64,000 nt of DNA, taken from Pseudomonadota bacterium. GTDB lineage: Bacteria; Desulfobacterota; Desulfobacteria; Desulfobacterales; JAHIVH01. The notes below the pieces were generated by a model, which saw only the letters and a program-made list of their open reading frames with translations, was not told where the DNA came from and searched no databases. This document shows, piece by piece, positions 52,807 to 59,889 of the stretch. Every line of letters begins with the position of its first letter. The first letter of the stretch is position 1. Location of the stretch: contig JAHIVH010000107.1 in NCBI GenBank assembly GCA_018816735.1, positions 66,044-130,043 on the forward strand, read 5' to 3'. Both the position numbers and the translations under genes were made by a program.

Positions 52807-53568
52807 ATGGTCAATATGTCTATTCTGTCAGGTTCGCTGTCTCTAAACCGTCTTAAGGGGTTATACCGGAAAAGTCCTAAAAAATTCGTAGTCATCGGGT
52901 CTTCTGTGGCATGTGGATTGATACTGATCCTGGTTACAGGCAGTCATGCGGCGATCAAAACGGAGGGTGTAAAGGTGGTCTCACGAGATCCCCAAACCAC
53001 CATCGAAAATATGGACCAACACCTGGACTCGATGGAATACTTCCATATTCAAACCGGATCAGCAGGCACTCTTGCCTATACGCCGTCATTATTTTCACCG
53101 GAAAAAAAACGTCCGGTCACATTTTTAAGAAAATCTCCGGACCCTGGGAACGGCAGGAAATACAAGTTTCCCCAGTCTGACATCAGCCGCCGGATCAGGC
53201 CTCTTGTCATCGATCTTTCATTGAATAGTGGTGCCGCAGATATCTGGCCGAGAGCGAATATCAGACGTGAAATGGATGATGAAGAGAATATGCCGCCAGG
53301 GGGGGTATACTATCTTCCCCCGGAAGTAAATAACGGATATCCATCCTATTATGTACCCTTTTATCCGGGTGCCGGTTATGTGCCGAATTATCCGGTTTCC
53401 GGTATTCCATCAGATGACGATGCCCAAGGAGTCCCGCTTTTTAATCCGGATGAGGTCGTCGCTGCTTCAGGCACACCGGTCCCTCTGCCTTCTGCCATCA
53501 GTTTGTTCATGGGGGGAATAATGGGTCTTTTTGCGCTTCGATCCCGGGCCGGCAACAGGCAGAAATGA
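52807..53568 (+). CDS. PEP-CTERM (VPLPA-type) exported protein
   Basis: This 253-residue protein has a long n-region, then the signal helix FVVIGSSVACGLILILVTG (about residues 28-46). The mature part is polar and Pro/Gly/Tyr-rich in the middle (VYYLPPEVNNGYPSYYVPFY), with a run of seven G in the DNA near 53299. The C-terminus carries the sorting signal: VPLPSAIS, a hydrophobic helix with GGIMGLFAL, and the basic end RSRAGNRQK. It is therefore a substrate of the exosortase at 43.7 kb. No catalytic domain is recognised; it is probably a structural envelope or matrix protein. AGGAG precedes ATG 52807, and a heptamer array lies upstream. Confidence 0.88.
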   Translation: MVNMSILSGSLSLNRLKGLYRKSPKKFVVIGSSVACGLILILVTGSHAAIKTEGVKVVSRDPQTTIENMDQHLDSMEYFHIQTGSAGTLAYTPSLFSPEKKRPVTFLRKSPDPGNGRKYKFPQSDISRRIRPLVIDLSLNSGAADIWPRANIRREMDDEENMPPGGVYYLPPEVNNGYPSYYVPFYPGAGYVPNYPVSGIPSDDDAQGVPLFNPDEVVAASGTPVPLPSAISLFMGGIMGLFALRSRAGNRQK

Positions 53569-53612
53569 AATGCGCATTAAATAGTTAAAATCCTCAGGAC
53601 ATTTTTTTTTGT

Positions 53613-53656
53613 ATTAACCAAACTTTAACAAGAACCTTAACTTATTCTCATAAAAA
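53613..53656 (+). promoter_or_regulatory. Three-unit heptamer array with -10, promoter of large repeat protein
   Basis: ATTAACC (53613), TTTAACA (53624) and CCTTAAC (53635, shifted by one base) are in 11-bp register. TAAAAA (53651-53656) begins 9 bases after the third unit. It lies 70 bases before ATG 53725. Confidence 0.6.
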
Positions 53657-53724
53657 TGACCTTTATACCTTTGTGCATACAAAATCATCGACAGTGACTA
53701 TTTTTGATGGAGTTTTAATCGAGC

Positions 53725-56700
53725 ATGATACCCTTTACCATACATAAACCGAACATTATCCTGTTGACAGGAATGATTGTCATTGTTTTCCTTTTTTCCG
53801 CCATTTCCTTGGCCATGGCTGCAGCACAGACAGATTCATTTCCGTCAGACAAAACCCTTTATCAGATTGTGTACAACAGCAATGATAGTGGCACGGAAGT
53901 GGTCACCAAACTGGGAACATTTTCAGATTTTACATCATTTTTTGCACAGGAAAATGTGATGCTTGCAGATGCAGGAAGTTTAAGTCTCAATTTTTTTCCG
54001 GAGAGCCCAGCGTGGGGAGACTTGGTTGTAGAATACTGCGCGCTTCAAAGCGACTCGATAGGGCAGAATTATCCTTCAACATGCATTTTTGCAAAAACAG
54101 ATGCGTCGGCCTTTGGCGAAATCAGTCTAATATCCGTTGCTTCCTTTGTCTCCTCATTTAGGAATTCTGTTTTACAATATAATACTGGTGCCAACGTAAT
54201 AATAAATAATAGCATCACGCGGTCAATGGATAAAACAGGTTCTTATTCATTCAACTCCACTATGTCAAATGTATATACTCCAGGTCAATATGCAGGTGTG
54301 AATTTCGAGGAGAAAGAAAAAGGATATGCTCGGCTCAGCTCCTTTGAAGATACTGCCAGCTATGTCGACATGTACTTATTTTGTGTTGATGCTGAAAAAC
54401 GTGATAACATATCACTGGTAGATCTATCAGGAACGAAAATTACCGGAAAAGGCGAGAAGGAATATATCGCCGTGATCCGTCTGTATGCAGACGGTCGAAC
54501 TGTGTTAAACCCGCCAAAAGATTCAATCAAACTGCAGGATATCGTTTCTCCGGCGCCTATTGAAAATGGGGGGGGGGTTACACTGACCGTTCACATCGAT
54601 ACCGGAAACAGCGTAGACGTGGATGAAACAGCCTGGGAGATCAAATTCGATGCGGATGTCACTGGTATCCAAATCGATCAGGACAATACGGATTCTGAAA
54701 GATGCACCATCATCGGAGAAAATGTGAAAGTTAATATGGCATCTTATGAGGAATCAAAAGATATCGTGGTAACGGTTACCGCCAATCCGGCGGACGCCAC
54801 CGCAGGCATCGCATCCAGCAAAACCTTTACGTTGACCATTAAAAATCCGGATTATGTGAAGATTCAAAAACCGGTATTAAAACCGATTAAAGATCAGGAG
54901 GTTACCAAAGCAGACTCACTGTTTGTGTATTTTGCAGAAACGTCGAATGCCACAAAGGTAGATAAATGGACATTGAAAGCCGGCCCGGAAGGCATGACAA
55001 TTGGTGAAACGACGGGTCGAATTTACTGGGATAATCTTAAAACAAGAGCAACAGGTACCTTTACGGTTAAAGTCAAAGCCGAGAATACAGCGGGTAATGC
55101 CGAAATTTCTTTTAAGCTAACCCTTAAGGATGATTCTACCGAAGGAAAAACACCGGTCATTAAGGTCATTGATCCCCAGCAGATACCAACGGGAAAATCG
55201 TTTACGCTTGAACCGGAGTTGTCATCCGGAGCGGCGGATAAATGGCAAATAGTAACCGGCGCACCTTCGGGGATGAAAATGGATGAATCAACGGGAAAAC
55301 TGACATGGAGCCAATCGGTCAAAGGAACATACACGATTACAATTAAAGCGGCCAATACAAAAGAGGGCGGGGAAGACACCGAACAGTTTATCCTGACGGT
55401 TACTGACGTAACATCCCAGGCTCCCGTTATCAAATCCATATCCGGCAAACAGATTGTCACCGGAAAATCATTTACCTTTCAGCCGGAGCTGTCATCCGGA
55501 AAGGCGGATAAATGGCAAATAGAAACCGGCGCACCTTCGGGGATGAAAATGGATGCTTCTACCGGGAAACTGACGTGGACCAATGCAGTTGAAGGAACGT
55601 ACAACATTACCATTAAAGCCACGAATACCGGCGAAGCCAAAGACGACACCAAAGCGTTTACCTTGACGGTCAGTGCTGCAACACCGGATCAGGAGGCCCC
55701 TGTCATAAAAAGCATTTCCAACAGGCAGATTACCGCTGGTGAGTCATTTACGCTTCAACCGGGGCTGTCATCCGGAAAGGCGGATAAATGGGAGATCCCA
55801 TCTGCTGATATGCCTGCCGGACTGGGTATCGATGTGTCAACCGGAAAACTGACCTGGCTGAATCCGGTTGAAGGCCAATATACGATAGAAATCAAGGCGA
55901 CCGATACGAGTGCATCCCTGGAAGATACGGAAGAATTTATTCTGACGGTTTCACCTGATGACACCATCAATCAAAAACCTTCGAAGCCTGCTATTCTTTC
56001 GCCCAGGGGCAATATGGTCATCACGACGCCTCAGCCGACCCTTATCGTGAAAAAATCCACAGACCCCGATGGAGACAGCATCGCATACATTTTTGAAATA
56101 TACGATGATGAAGCACTGACAAATAAAAGGGCCGTGACCGATGCACCTACAGCAGACACCTGGTGGGAAGTCAATATCTCGCTCAAAGATGATACGGTGT
56201 ATTACTGGCGGGCTCAGGCCATCGATGGCCGGGGTGAAAAAAGCGACTGGTCCGAAACCGGCAGCTTTATATTGGATTTATCATCCTATTTCCCTGGGCC
56301 TGTGGTCTACGCACCCCGCAGTGGTATCACCATCCATTCGTTTGTGCCGGTTTTGTCCGTTTATAATCGTGAATATTCAGAAACAGCGGTTAACTATGAG
56401 TTTGAGCTTTATAAAGATGCAGCCATGAAGACACAGACGGTCTTGAAAACAGCGTTGGTTTCACCAACGCCCCCCACAGAATCAGCGTCAGGCGATTTTG
56501 TCGTTTCCTGGGAAATCCCTGAGGATGTGCTCAAAGACAAGTCAGCCTATTACTGGCGGGTGCGGGCCAACTTTGCGACCGCATCCAGCAACTGGATGGA
56601 TACGGCTGTCTTCAGGGTGGATACGGATAAAGATGAAACGGAAATCTCTCTTATCCCTGCAAATTATCAAAGCTATACCCCAGGGATGCCGGCTGTGATT

Positions 56701-57159
56701 AAGGTAGCGGATGAAGGAAGTTCATTTTTCGGCTTGAGCGTGGAAATACCGGCAAATGCCATTTCTGACGATTATTCCGTTCAGGCCCATGAAGTGTTAA
56801 ACGGCCCCGGTTTTCCGGACAACGTAAAATCAAGGGGCGCCATTGTCGATTTTTCACCATCCGGAATTTCGTTCAATGAACCGGTGACCATCAAGCTCCC
56901 TTATACGGATCAGGATCTGGATGACTGCGGGGTTGCCTACCCGGAAGACCTGGACATTCTGACCTATGATCCCATAACCGACACCTGGGAGAAAATCTCC
57001 GCAGATATTTCAGTGGATATTTATGAAAGTGTGTTGATCGCAGAGATTGGACATTTCTCCATGTATATGGTCGGGAAACTGGATGAAAGTGGCGCAAACA
57101 CAGAATTTACAGAAGAATCCGCGGATTGTTTTATCAAAACGCTTTTTTACAAAAATTAA
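53725..57159 (+). CDS. Large exported repeat protein (Ig/cadherin-like repeats, fibronectin-like domains)
   Basis: The 1144-residue protein has a signal peptide (residues 12-33). Residues 40-270 form a domain shared with the PEP-CTERM protein at 57714: AWGDLVVEYCALQSDS compares with NWADVQLGYFGLNSDA, and YVDMYLFCVD...RLYADGRTVLNP with YVDMYVWQVE...RLFEDGKVVVNP. Three near-identical He_PIG-type repeats follow (about residues 475-750, each with QPELSSGKADKW and MKMD-STGKLTW). Two fibronectin-like modules come next (TVYYWRAQAIDGRGEKSDWS) and a ZU5-like end (AIVDFSPSGISFNEPVTIKL). Unlike its neighbour it has no sorting tail. A G10 run at 54568-54577 lies in the coding frame, allowing slippage. 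It is likely a surface adhesin or matrix protein. Confidence 0.85.
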   Translation: MIPFTIHKPNIILLTGMIVIVFLFSAISLAMAAAQTDSFPSDKTLYQIVYNSNDSGTEVVTKLGTFSDFTSFFAQENVMLADAGSLSLNFFPESPAWGDLVVEYCALQSDSIGQNYPSTCIFAKTDASAFGEISLISVASFVSSFRNSVLQYNTGANVIINNSITRSMDKTGSYSFNSTMSNVYTPGQYAGVNFEEKEKGYARLSSFEDTASYVDMYLFCVDAEKRDNISLVDLSGTKITGKGEKEYIAVIRLYADGRTVLNPPKDSIKLQDIVSPAPIENGGGVTLTVHIDTGNSVDVDETAWEIKFDADVTGIQIDQDNTDSERCTIIGENVKVNMASYEESKDIVVTVTANPADATAGIASSKTFTLTIKNPDYVKIQKPVLKPIKDQEVTKADSLFVYFAETSNATKVDKWTLKAGPEGMTIGETTGRIYWDNLKTRATGTFTVKVKAENTAGNAEISFKLTLKDDSTEGKTPVIKVIDPQQIPTGKSFTLEPELSSGAADKWQIVTGAPSGMKMDESTGKLTWSQSVKGTYTITIKAANTKEGGEDTEQFILTVTDVTSQAPVIKSISGKQIVTGKSFTFQPELSSGKADKWQIETGAPSGMKMDASTGKLTWTNAVEGTYNITIKATNTGEAKDDTKAFTLTVSAATPDQEAPVIKSISNRQITAGESFTLQPGLSSGKADKWEIPSADMPAGLGIDVSTGKLTWLNPVEGQYTIEIKATDTSASLEDTEEFILTVSPDDTINQKPSKPAILSPRGNMVITTPQPTLIVKKSTDPDGDSIAYIFEIYDDEALTNKRAVTDAPTADTWWEVNISLKDDTVYYWRAQAIDGRGEKSDWSETGSFILDLSSYFPGPVVYAPRSGITIHSFVPVLSVYNREYSETAVNYEFELYKDAAMKTQTVLKTALVSPTPPTESASGDFVVSWEIPEDVLKDKSAYYWRVRANFATASSNWMDTAVFRVDTDKDETEISLIPANYQSYTPGMPAVIKVADEGSSFFGLSVEIPANAISDDYSVQAHEVLNGPGFPDNVKSRGAIVDFSPSGISFNEPVTIKLPYTDQDLDDCGVAYPEDLDILTYDPITDTWEKISADISVDIYESVLIAEIGHFSMYMVGKLDESGANTEFTEESADCFIKTLFYKN
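54568..54577 (+). repeat. Homopolymer G10 in coding sequence
   Basis: Ten consecutive G encode part of ENGGGVTLTV at about residue 282 of the large repeat protein, at the junction between the N-terminal domain and the repeats. Tracts of this length are prone to slipped-strand mispairing and can switch genes on and off. Confidence 0.9.
55150..55960 (+). repeat. Three tandem Ig-like (He_PIG) coding repeats of about 250-270 bp
   Basis: Units start near 55150, 55422 and 55695. Each encodes PVIK...GKSF/GESFTL...ELSSG-ADKW...STGKLTW...G-Y-I-IKA. DNA identity is high in the ELSSGKADKW part, suggesting recent duplication or gene-internal recombination. Confidence 0.85.
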
Positions 57160-57199
57160 ACTTGTTCTTAATAAGCACCTAACAAAAGAAGTATATGTA
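57156..57199 (+). promoter_or_regulatory. Three-unit heptamer array with -10, promoter of small gene
   Basis: TTAAACT (57156, weak), CTTAATA (57167) and CCTAACA (57178) are in 11-bp register. TATGTA (57194-57199) lies 9 bases after the last unit. The first unit overlaps the stop of the large repeat gene; ATG 57240 follows 40 bases later. Confidence 0.55.
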
Positions 57200-57239
57200 G
57201 ACAGTAACAATAATTCAGAACAGCAAAAAGAAAAAATTC

Positions 57240-57434
57240 ATGAAGAACGACAATAAAAACCTGATCAAATATCCCGAAGTCGATGAAGCCAAGGGAAACA
57301 GCAAATTCGAATTACTTGTAGACTATTTGACAGGTTTGAAAGAAGAGAAGTTCACCGGCTATATCAAGATTAATTTTTCTCAGGGAAATATCGGAAGAGC
57401 GGAAAAATTTGAAGAAATTTTAAAGCATAAATAA
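57240..57434 (+). CDS. Small conserved-looking protein, YezD/DUF2292-like
   Basis: The 64-residue protein has a polar N-terminus and a compact C-terminal part, FELLVDYLTGLKEEKFTGY followed by KINFSQGNIGRAEKFEEIL. The helix plus beta hairpin and the closing IGRAEKFEEI resemble DUF2292/YezD small proteins (V-x-x-G-x-V-x-x-I-E-x-x-E). No signal peptide or metal motif is visible. It has its own heptamer-array promoter and a strong terminator at 57520-57562, so it is transcribed alone. That makes it a deliberate member of the surface regulon rather than a chance frame. Function unknown. Confidence 0.65.
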   Translation: MKNDNKNLIKYPEVDEAKGNSKFELLVDYLTGLKEEKFTGYIKINFSQGNIGRAEKFEEILKHK

Positions 57435-57519
57435 TCAGCCCAGTCGGTTCATTTTAACATAAAATTTAAAATCTGACGTAGAAGTGAGGGTCCTTTGCTG
57501 ACCGGAATCCGGCACCAGA

Positions 57520-57562
57520 AAGCCCAACTGCACAAGTAAGACTAGCAGTTGGGCTTTTTTTT
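57520..57562 (+). terminator. Rho-independent terminator
   Basis: AAGCCCAACTGC (57520-57531) pairs perfectly with GCAGTTGGGCTT (57545-57556) and is followed by a run of T to 57562. It ends the transcript of the small gene at 57240-57434. Confidence 0.93.
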
Positions 57563-57599
57563 GTGTAAATAAACGAAAAAATATCTTCAGCAGATATAA

Positions 57600-57612
57600 G
57601 AAAGGAGGTGAT
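57600..57612 (+). promoter_or_regulatory. Extended SD / STAB-SD-like element with 8-codon mini-ORF
   Basis: GAAAGGAGGTGAT is complementary to the 16S rRNA 3' end over about 12 bases, yet the gene starts 113 bases later with its own SD. The contained ATG opens MTTRYKRI and then a stop, 8 codons as in the leader at 16723-16736. In Bacillus cry3A a GAAAGGAGG leader element stabilises the mRNA by ribosome binding; a similar role is possible here. Confidence 0.45.
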
Positions 57613-57713
57613 GACAACCAGATACAAAAGAATATGAAAACGCTACAATGATACATTGGGCATACTGGCAAACAAAATTTTAACATGAATAACTAATTAT
57701 CGGAGAGATCAAG

Positions 57714-58469
57714 ATGAAACGAAATTTATTACTTATTTTTGCATCCCTAATCGCTATGGTATTTGCAGCTAACGCATCTGCAGCCTATTTTGAAGGGGAT
57801 AAAATGGTGATGGTAGGTTATGTGGACAATGATGTGGAAGTCGGCGTCGAGCTTAACATCGATCTGGACACATTTAATTTCAGCACAGCTTCAAATTACA
57901 CGGCAGCTTCAAGTTCCCTGGATCTGGACCAGTTTCCCACAACCAGTAACTGGGCCGATGTTCAGCTTGGATATTTTGGCCTAAATAGCGATGCTACTAA
58001 TAAATACTTTGCTACTAACAGCAGTGCAACCCCAACAATCAGCAGGGTATCTATTCCTAATTTTGAAAGTGGAGCAAAAACCACAAACTTGACATATAGT
58101 CAACTTGCAAGTGGCGGTTATCCTGTGATCAATTCAGATACTGGTGTAGGTTATCGTGCAACGATGAACGCAAATGGGACAACACCGGGAAGCTATGGGG
58201 GTCTGAACAATCAAATGAACACGGGGCTTACTGGTGAAATTTCTTTAGGTGACTTGGCAACCATTGGTTATGTGGACATGTATGTTTGGCAGGTAGAAGG
58301 TGGCAGTAGAAATGGACAACTTGTTCAAGACACTGCAGTTGGTGTTCTTCGTCTTTTTGAAGACGGCAAAGTGGTTGTGAATCCCAATGCAGTACCCATC
58401 CCCGCTTCCATCCTTCTTTTGGGTTCAGGCCTTCTTGGAGTGATCGGCATCCGAAGAAGAAATGCATAG
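57714..58469 (+). CDS. PEP-CTERM exported protein, partner of the large repeat protein
   Basis: This 251-residue protein has a signal peptide (LLLIFASLIAMVFAANASA). It has a single beta-rich domain that is also the N-terminal domain of the 1144-residue protein upstream. The C-terminal sorting signal is VPIPASILLLGSGLLG with IRRRNA at the end. It should be processed by the exosortase at 43.7 kb. The pairing of one short anchored and one long unanchored version of the same domain suggests that they interact or substitute for each other on the surface (inference). GGAGAG precedes ATG 57714. The long leader with an extended SD hints at a very abundant product. The PstS-like gene follows after 55 bases. 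Confidence 0.9.
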   Translation: MKRNLLLIFASLIAMVFAANASAAYFEGDKMVMVGYVDNDVEVGVELNIDLDTFNFSTASNYTAASSSLDLDQFPTTSNWADVQLGYFGLNSDATNKYFATNSSATPTISRVSIPNFESGAKTTNLTYSQLASGGYPVINSDTGVGYRATMNANGTTPGSYGGLNNQMNTGLTGEISLGDLATIGYVDMYVWQVEGGSRNGQLVQDTAVGVLRLFEDGKVVVNPNAVPIPASILLLGSGLLGVIGIRRRNA

Positions 58470-58524
58470 AAGATTATGGAAGAAAGCAGTTAACAATTAA
58501 TTTTAAATTTTGAGGAGTGAACAA

Positions 58525-59712
58525 ATGAAAATCGGATTTAAAACAATAGGTACGATCGCTGCTGCTGCAATGATATACTGCAGCCCTGCTGCACATGCAG
58601 CCCAATATGACATCAACATTTATGGCGCGTCAGCACAGTACAATTACTGGAATGATACAGCAGATGATTTTCTGTCAACGTCAAAGGGATGTACCACGAC
58701 AACACAAGCGACCCATTCAAGCAAGAAACACGGCATTACCAAGGGCACAGACTGCACGGGCGGCCATACATATTATGTCCGTTATACTTCAAAAGCATCT
58801 TATGACGGCATCTATGCCTGTGAACGCTCTACCAGCGTTCCCGGCGGACAACCAAGCTGCTCTGGCACAGGCCCCGGTTACCGTGAAATGGCAGATGAAT
58901 CCAATACAAACTGGTCTACCGGTGTTGTAAATAGCCTGGCTTGCAAGGAAGTCAAAATCGGTGCATCTGATGTGGCCGGTAGTACATTTGGCCAAGTCAG
59001 CCCGCTAAGATCTGTTGGCGCCATCACCACGACCAAACCTGATAAAAGACCGTTTGCCATTACTTTCGGTTTCTTTAAAAACAAGGAAGCCCTTCCTAAC
59101 CTTACCAACCTGACCAGACTTCAGGCTGGTATGATTTTTTCCGGTAAGGCACTCACCTGGGATCAATTCGGCCCGACTTATCCTTCAAAAGATGTCATTG
59201 CCTGTCTTAGAGAAGCCGGTTCCGGTACGCACGCCACACTGGCCGCTGCCGTAATGAGGGCCGACTGGAATTTATTGACAGGTGCAGAACAGCCTTGGGT
59301 CGATTTTAACGATGGCTCTTCTGATATGATGGCTTGTATAAATACAAACAATGGCCAGTCTACAGCCACATACGGTGCTGTGGGTTATGCCGATGCAGAC
59401 TCAAGAGAAAAGTGCGCTGACTGTCAGTTTGGCACCGGTTGCGATGGCGATAATGAAGATGCCACTTATCCAGCCACAGCCTCACTTCTTTACAATGGCG
59501 CAGAAGGAAATGCTGATAATGTGGCTGGTTGCGTTTACTCTTTCTGGTCAGCCCAGTGGTTGTATGTATGTGATGCCAATTATGCCACATTGGCAGAAGA
59601 TCTGTATCAGTTTGCAAAAACTAATGGCGACTATTACAATGCTTCCAAAAAAGATCTTGAAGACAACCGATGCAATAAAGCCAATGACAGGGCAATGCCC
59701 ACTTTCTATTAA
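58525..59712 (+). CDS. PstS-like exported binding protein, PEP-CTERM-locus associated
   Basis: From ATG 58525 (GAGGAG in front; the frame extends to 58510) the product is 395 residues with a signal peptide to about residue 25 (AAHA). It has features of the PstS/periplasmic phosphate-binding fold: YDINIYGASAQYNYW, KEVKIGASDVAGSTFGQVSP, ITFGFFKNKEALPNLTNL, LTWDQFGPTYPSKDVIACLR, then EAGSGTHATLAAAV, the usual R-x-x-GSGT anion-binding motif. Ten or more cysteines are present, unusual for this family and suggesting an extracellular disulfide-stabilised form. It lies in one operon with the PEP-CTERM gene and ends at a strong terminator. Phosphate is the likely ligand, but another anion is possible. 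No pst permease genes are near. Confidence 0.75.
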   Translation: MKIGFKTIGTIAAAAMIYCSPAAHAAQYDINIYGASAQYNYWNDTADDFLSTSKGCTTTTQATHSSKKHGITKGTDCTGGHTYYVRYTSKASYDGIYACERSTSVPGGQPSCSGTGPGYREMADESNTNWSTGVVNSLACKEVKIGASDVAGSTFGQVSPLRSVGAITTTKPDKRPFAITFGFFKNKEALPNLTNLTRLQAGMIFSGKALTWDQFGPTYPSKDVIACLREAGSGTHATLAAAVMRADWNLLTGAEQPWVDFNDGSSDMMACINTNNGQSTATYGAVGYADADSREKCADCQFGTGCDGDNEDATYPATASLLYNGAEGNADNVAGCVYSFWSAQWLYVCDANYATLAEDLYQFAKTNGDYYNASKKDLEDNRCNKANDRAMPTFY

Positions 59713-59753
59713 TCGGTCTGTTTTCAATGTGTTAAGCAGTTAGATTTGTGTGG

Positions 59754-59789
59754 AAGGGCCTTGCACTCATATTGCAAGGCCCTTTTTTT
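59754..59789 (+). terminator. Rho-independent terminator
   Basis: AAGGGCCTTGCA (59754-59765) pairs perfectly with TGCAAGGCCCTT (59773-59784) around a 7-base loop, followed by T7. It ends the PEP-CTERM/PstS-like transcript. Confidence 0.93.
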
Positions 59790-59796
59790 ATTATAA

Positions 59797-59840
59797 TTTA
59801 ACATATCCATAATAAATTCATAACAAAAGGCATGTATCAA
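59797..59840 (+). promoter_or_regulatory. Three-unit heptamer array with -10
   Basis: TTTAACA (59797), CATAATA (59808) and CATAACA (59819) are in 11-bp register. TATCAA (59835-59840) lies 9 bases after the last unit and 50 bases before ATG 59890. Confidence 0.6.
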
Positions 59841-59889
59841 TTGGTCATCAAAAAAAGCAACGTCATTTACCAATCAAAGGAGTCCACGA

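Larger units (their letters stand above)
57435..57713. other. Intergenic leader region of the PEP-CTERM gene
   Basis: This 279-base region contains two small hairpins (GGTC...GACC and CCGG-AAT-CCGG, 57488-57512), the terminator at 57520-57562 and the extended SD element at 57600. I considered a riboswitch but could not match a known consensus. Confidence 0.5.

Noticed and set aside
57470..57562. Riboswitch upstream of the PEP-CTERM gene
   Set aside because: Two hairpins and a terminator are present, but the terminator ends the upstream small gene, and I could not match c-di-GMP, SAM or other consensus cores.
57679..57700. Additional heptamer array directly before the PEP-CTERM gene at 57714
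   Set aside because: Only one TTTAACA is present; the next unit is out of the 11-bp register and too close to the start codon.
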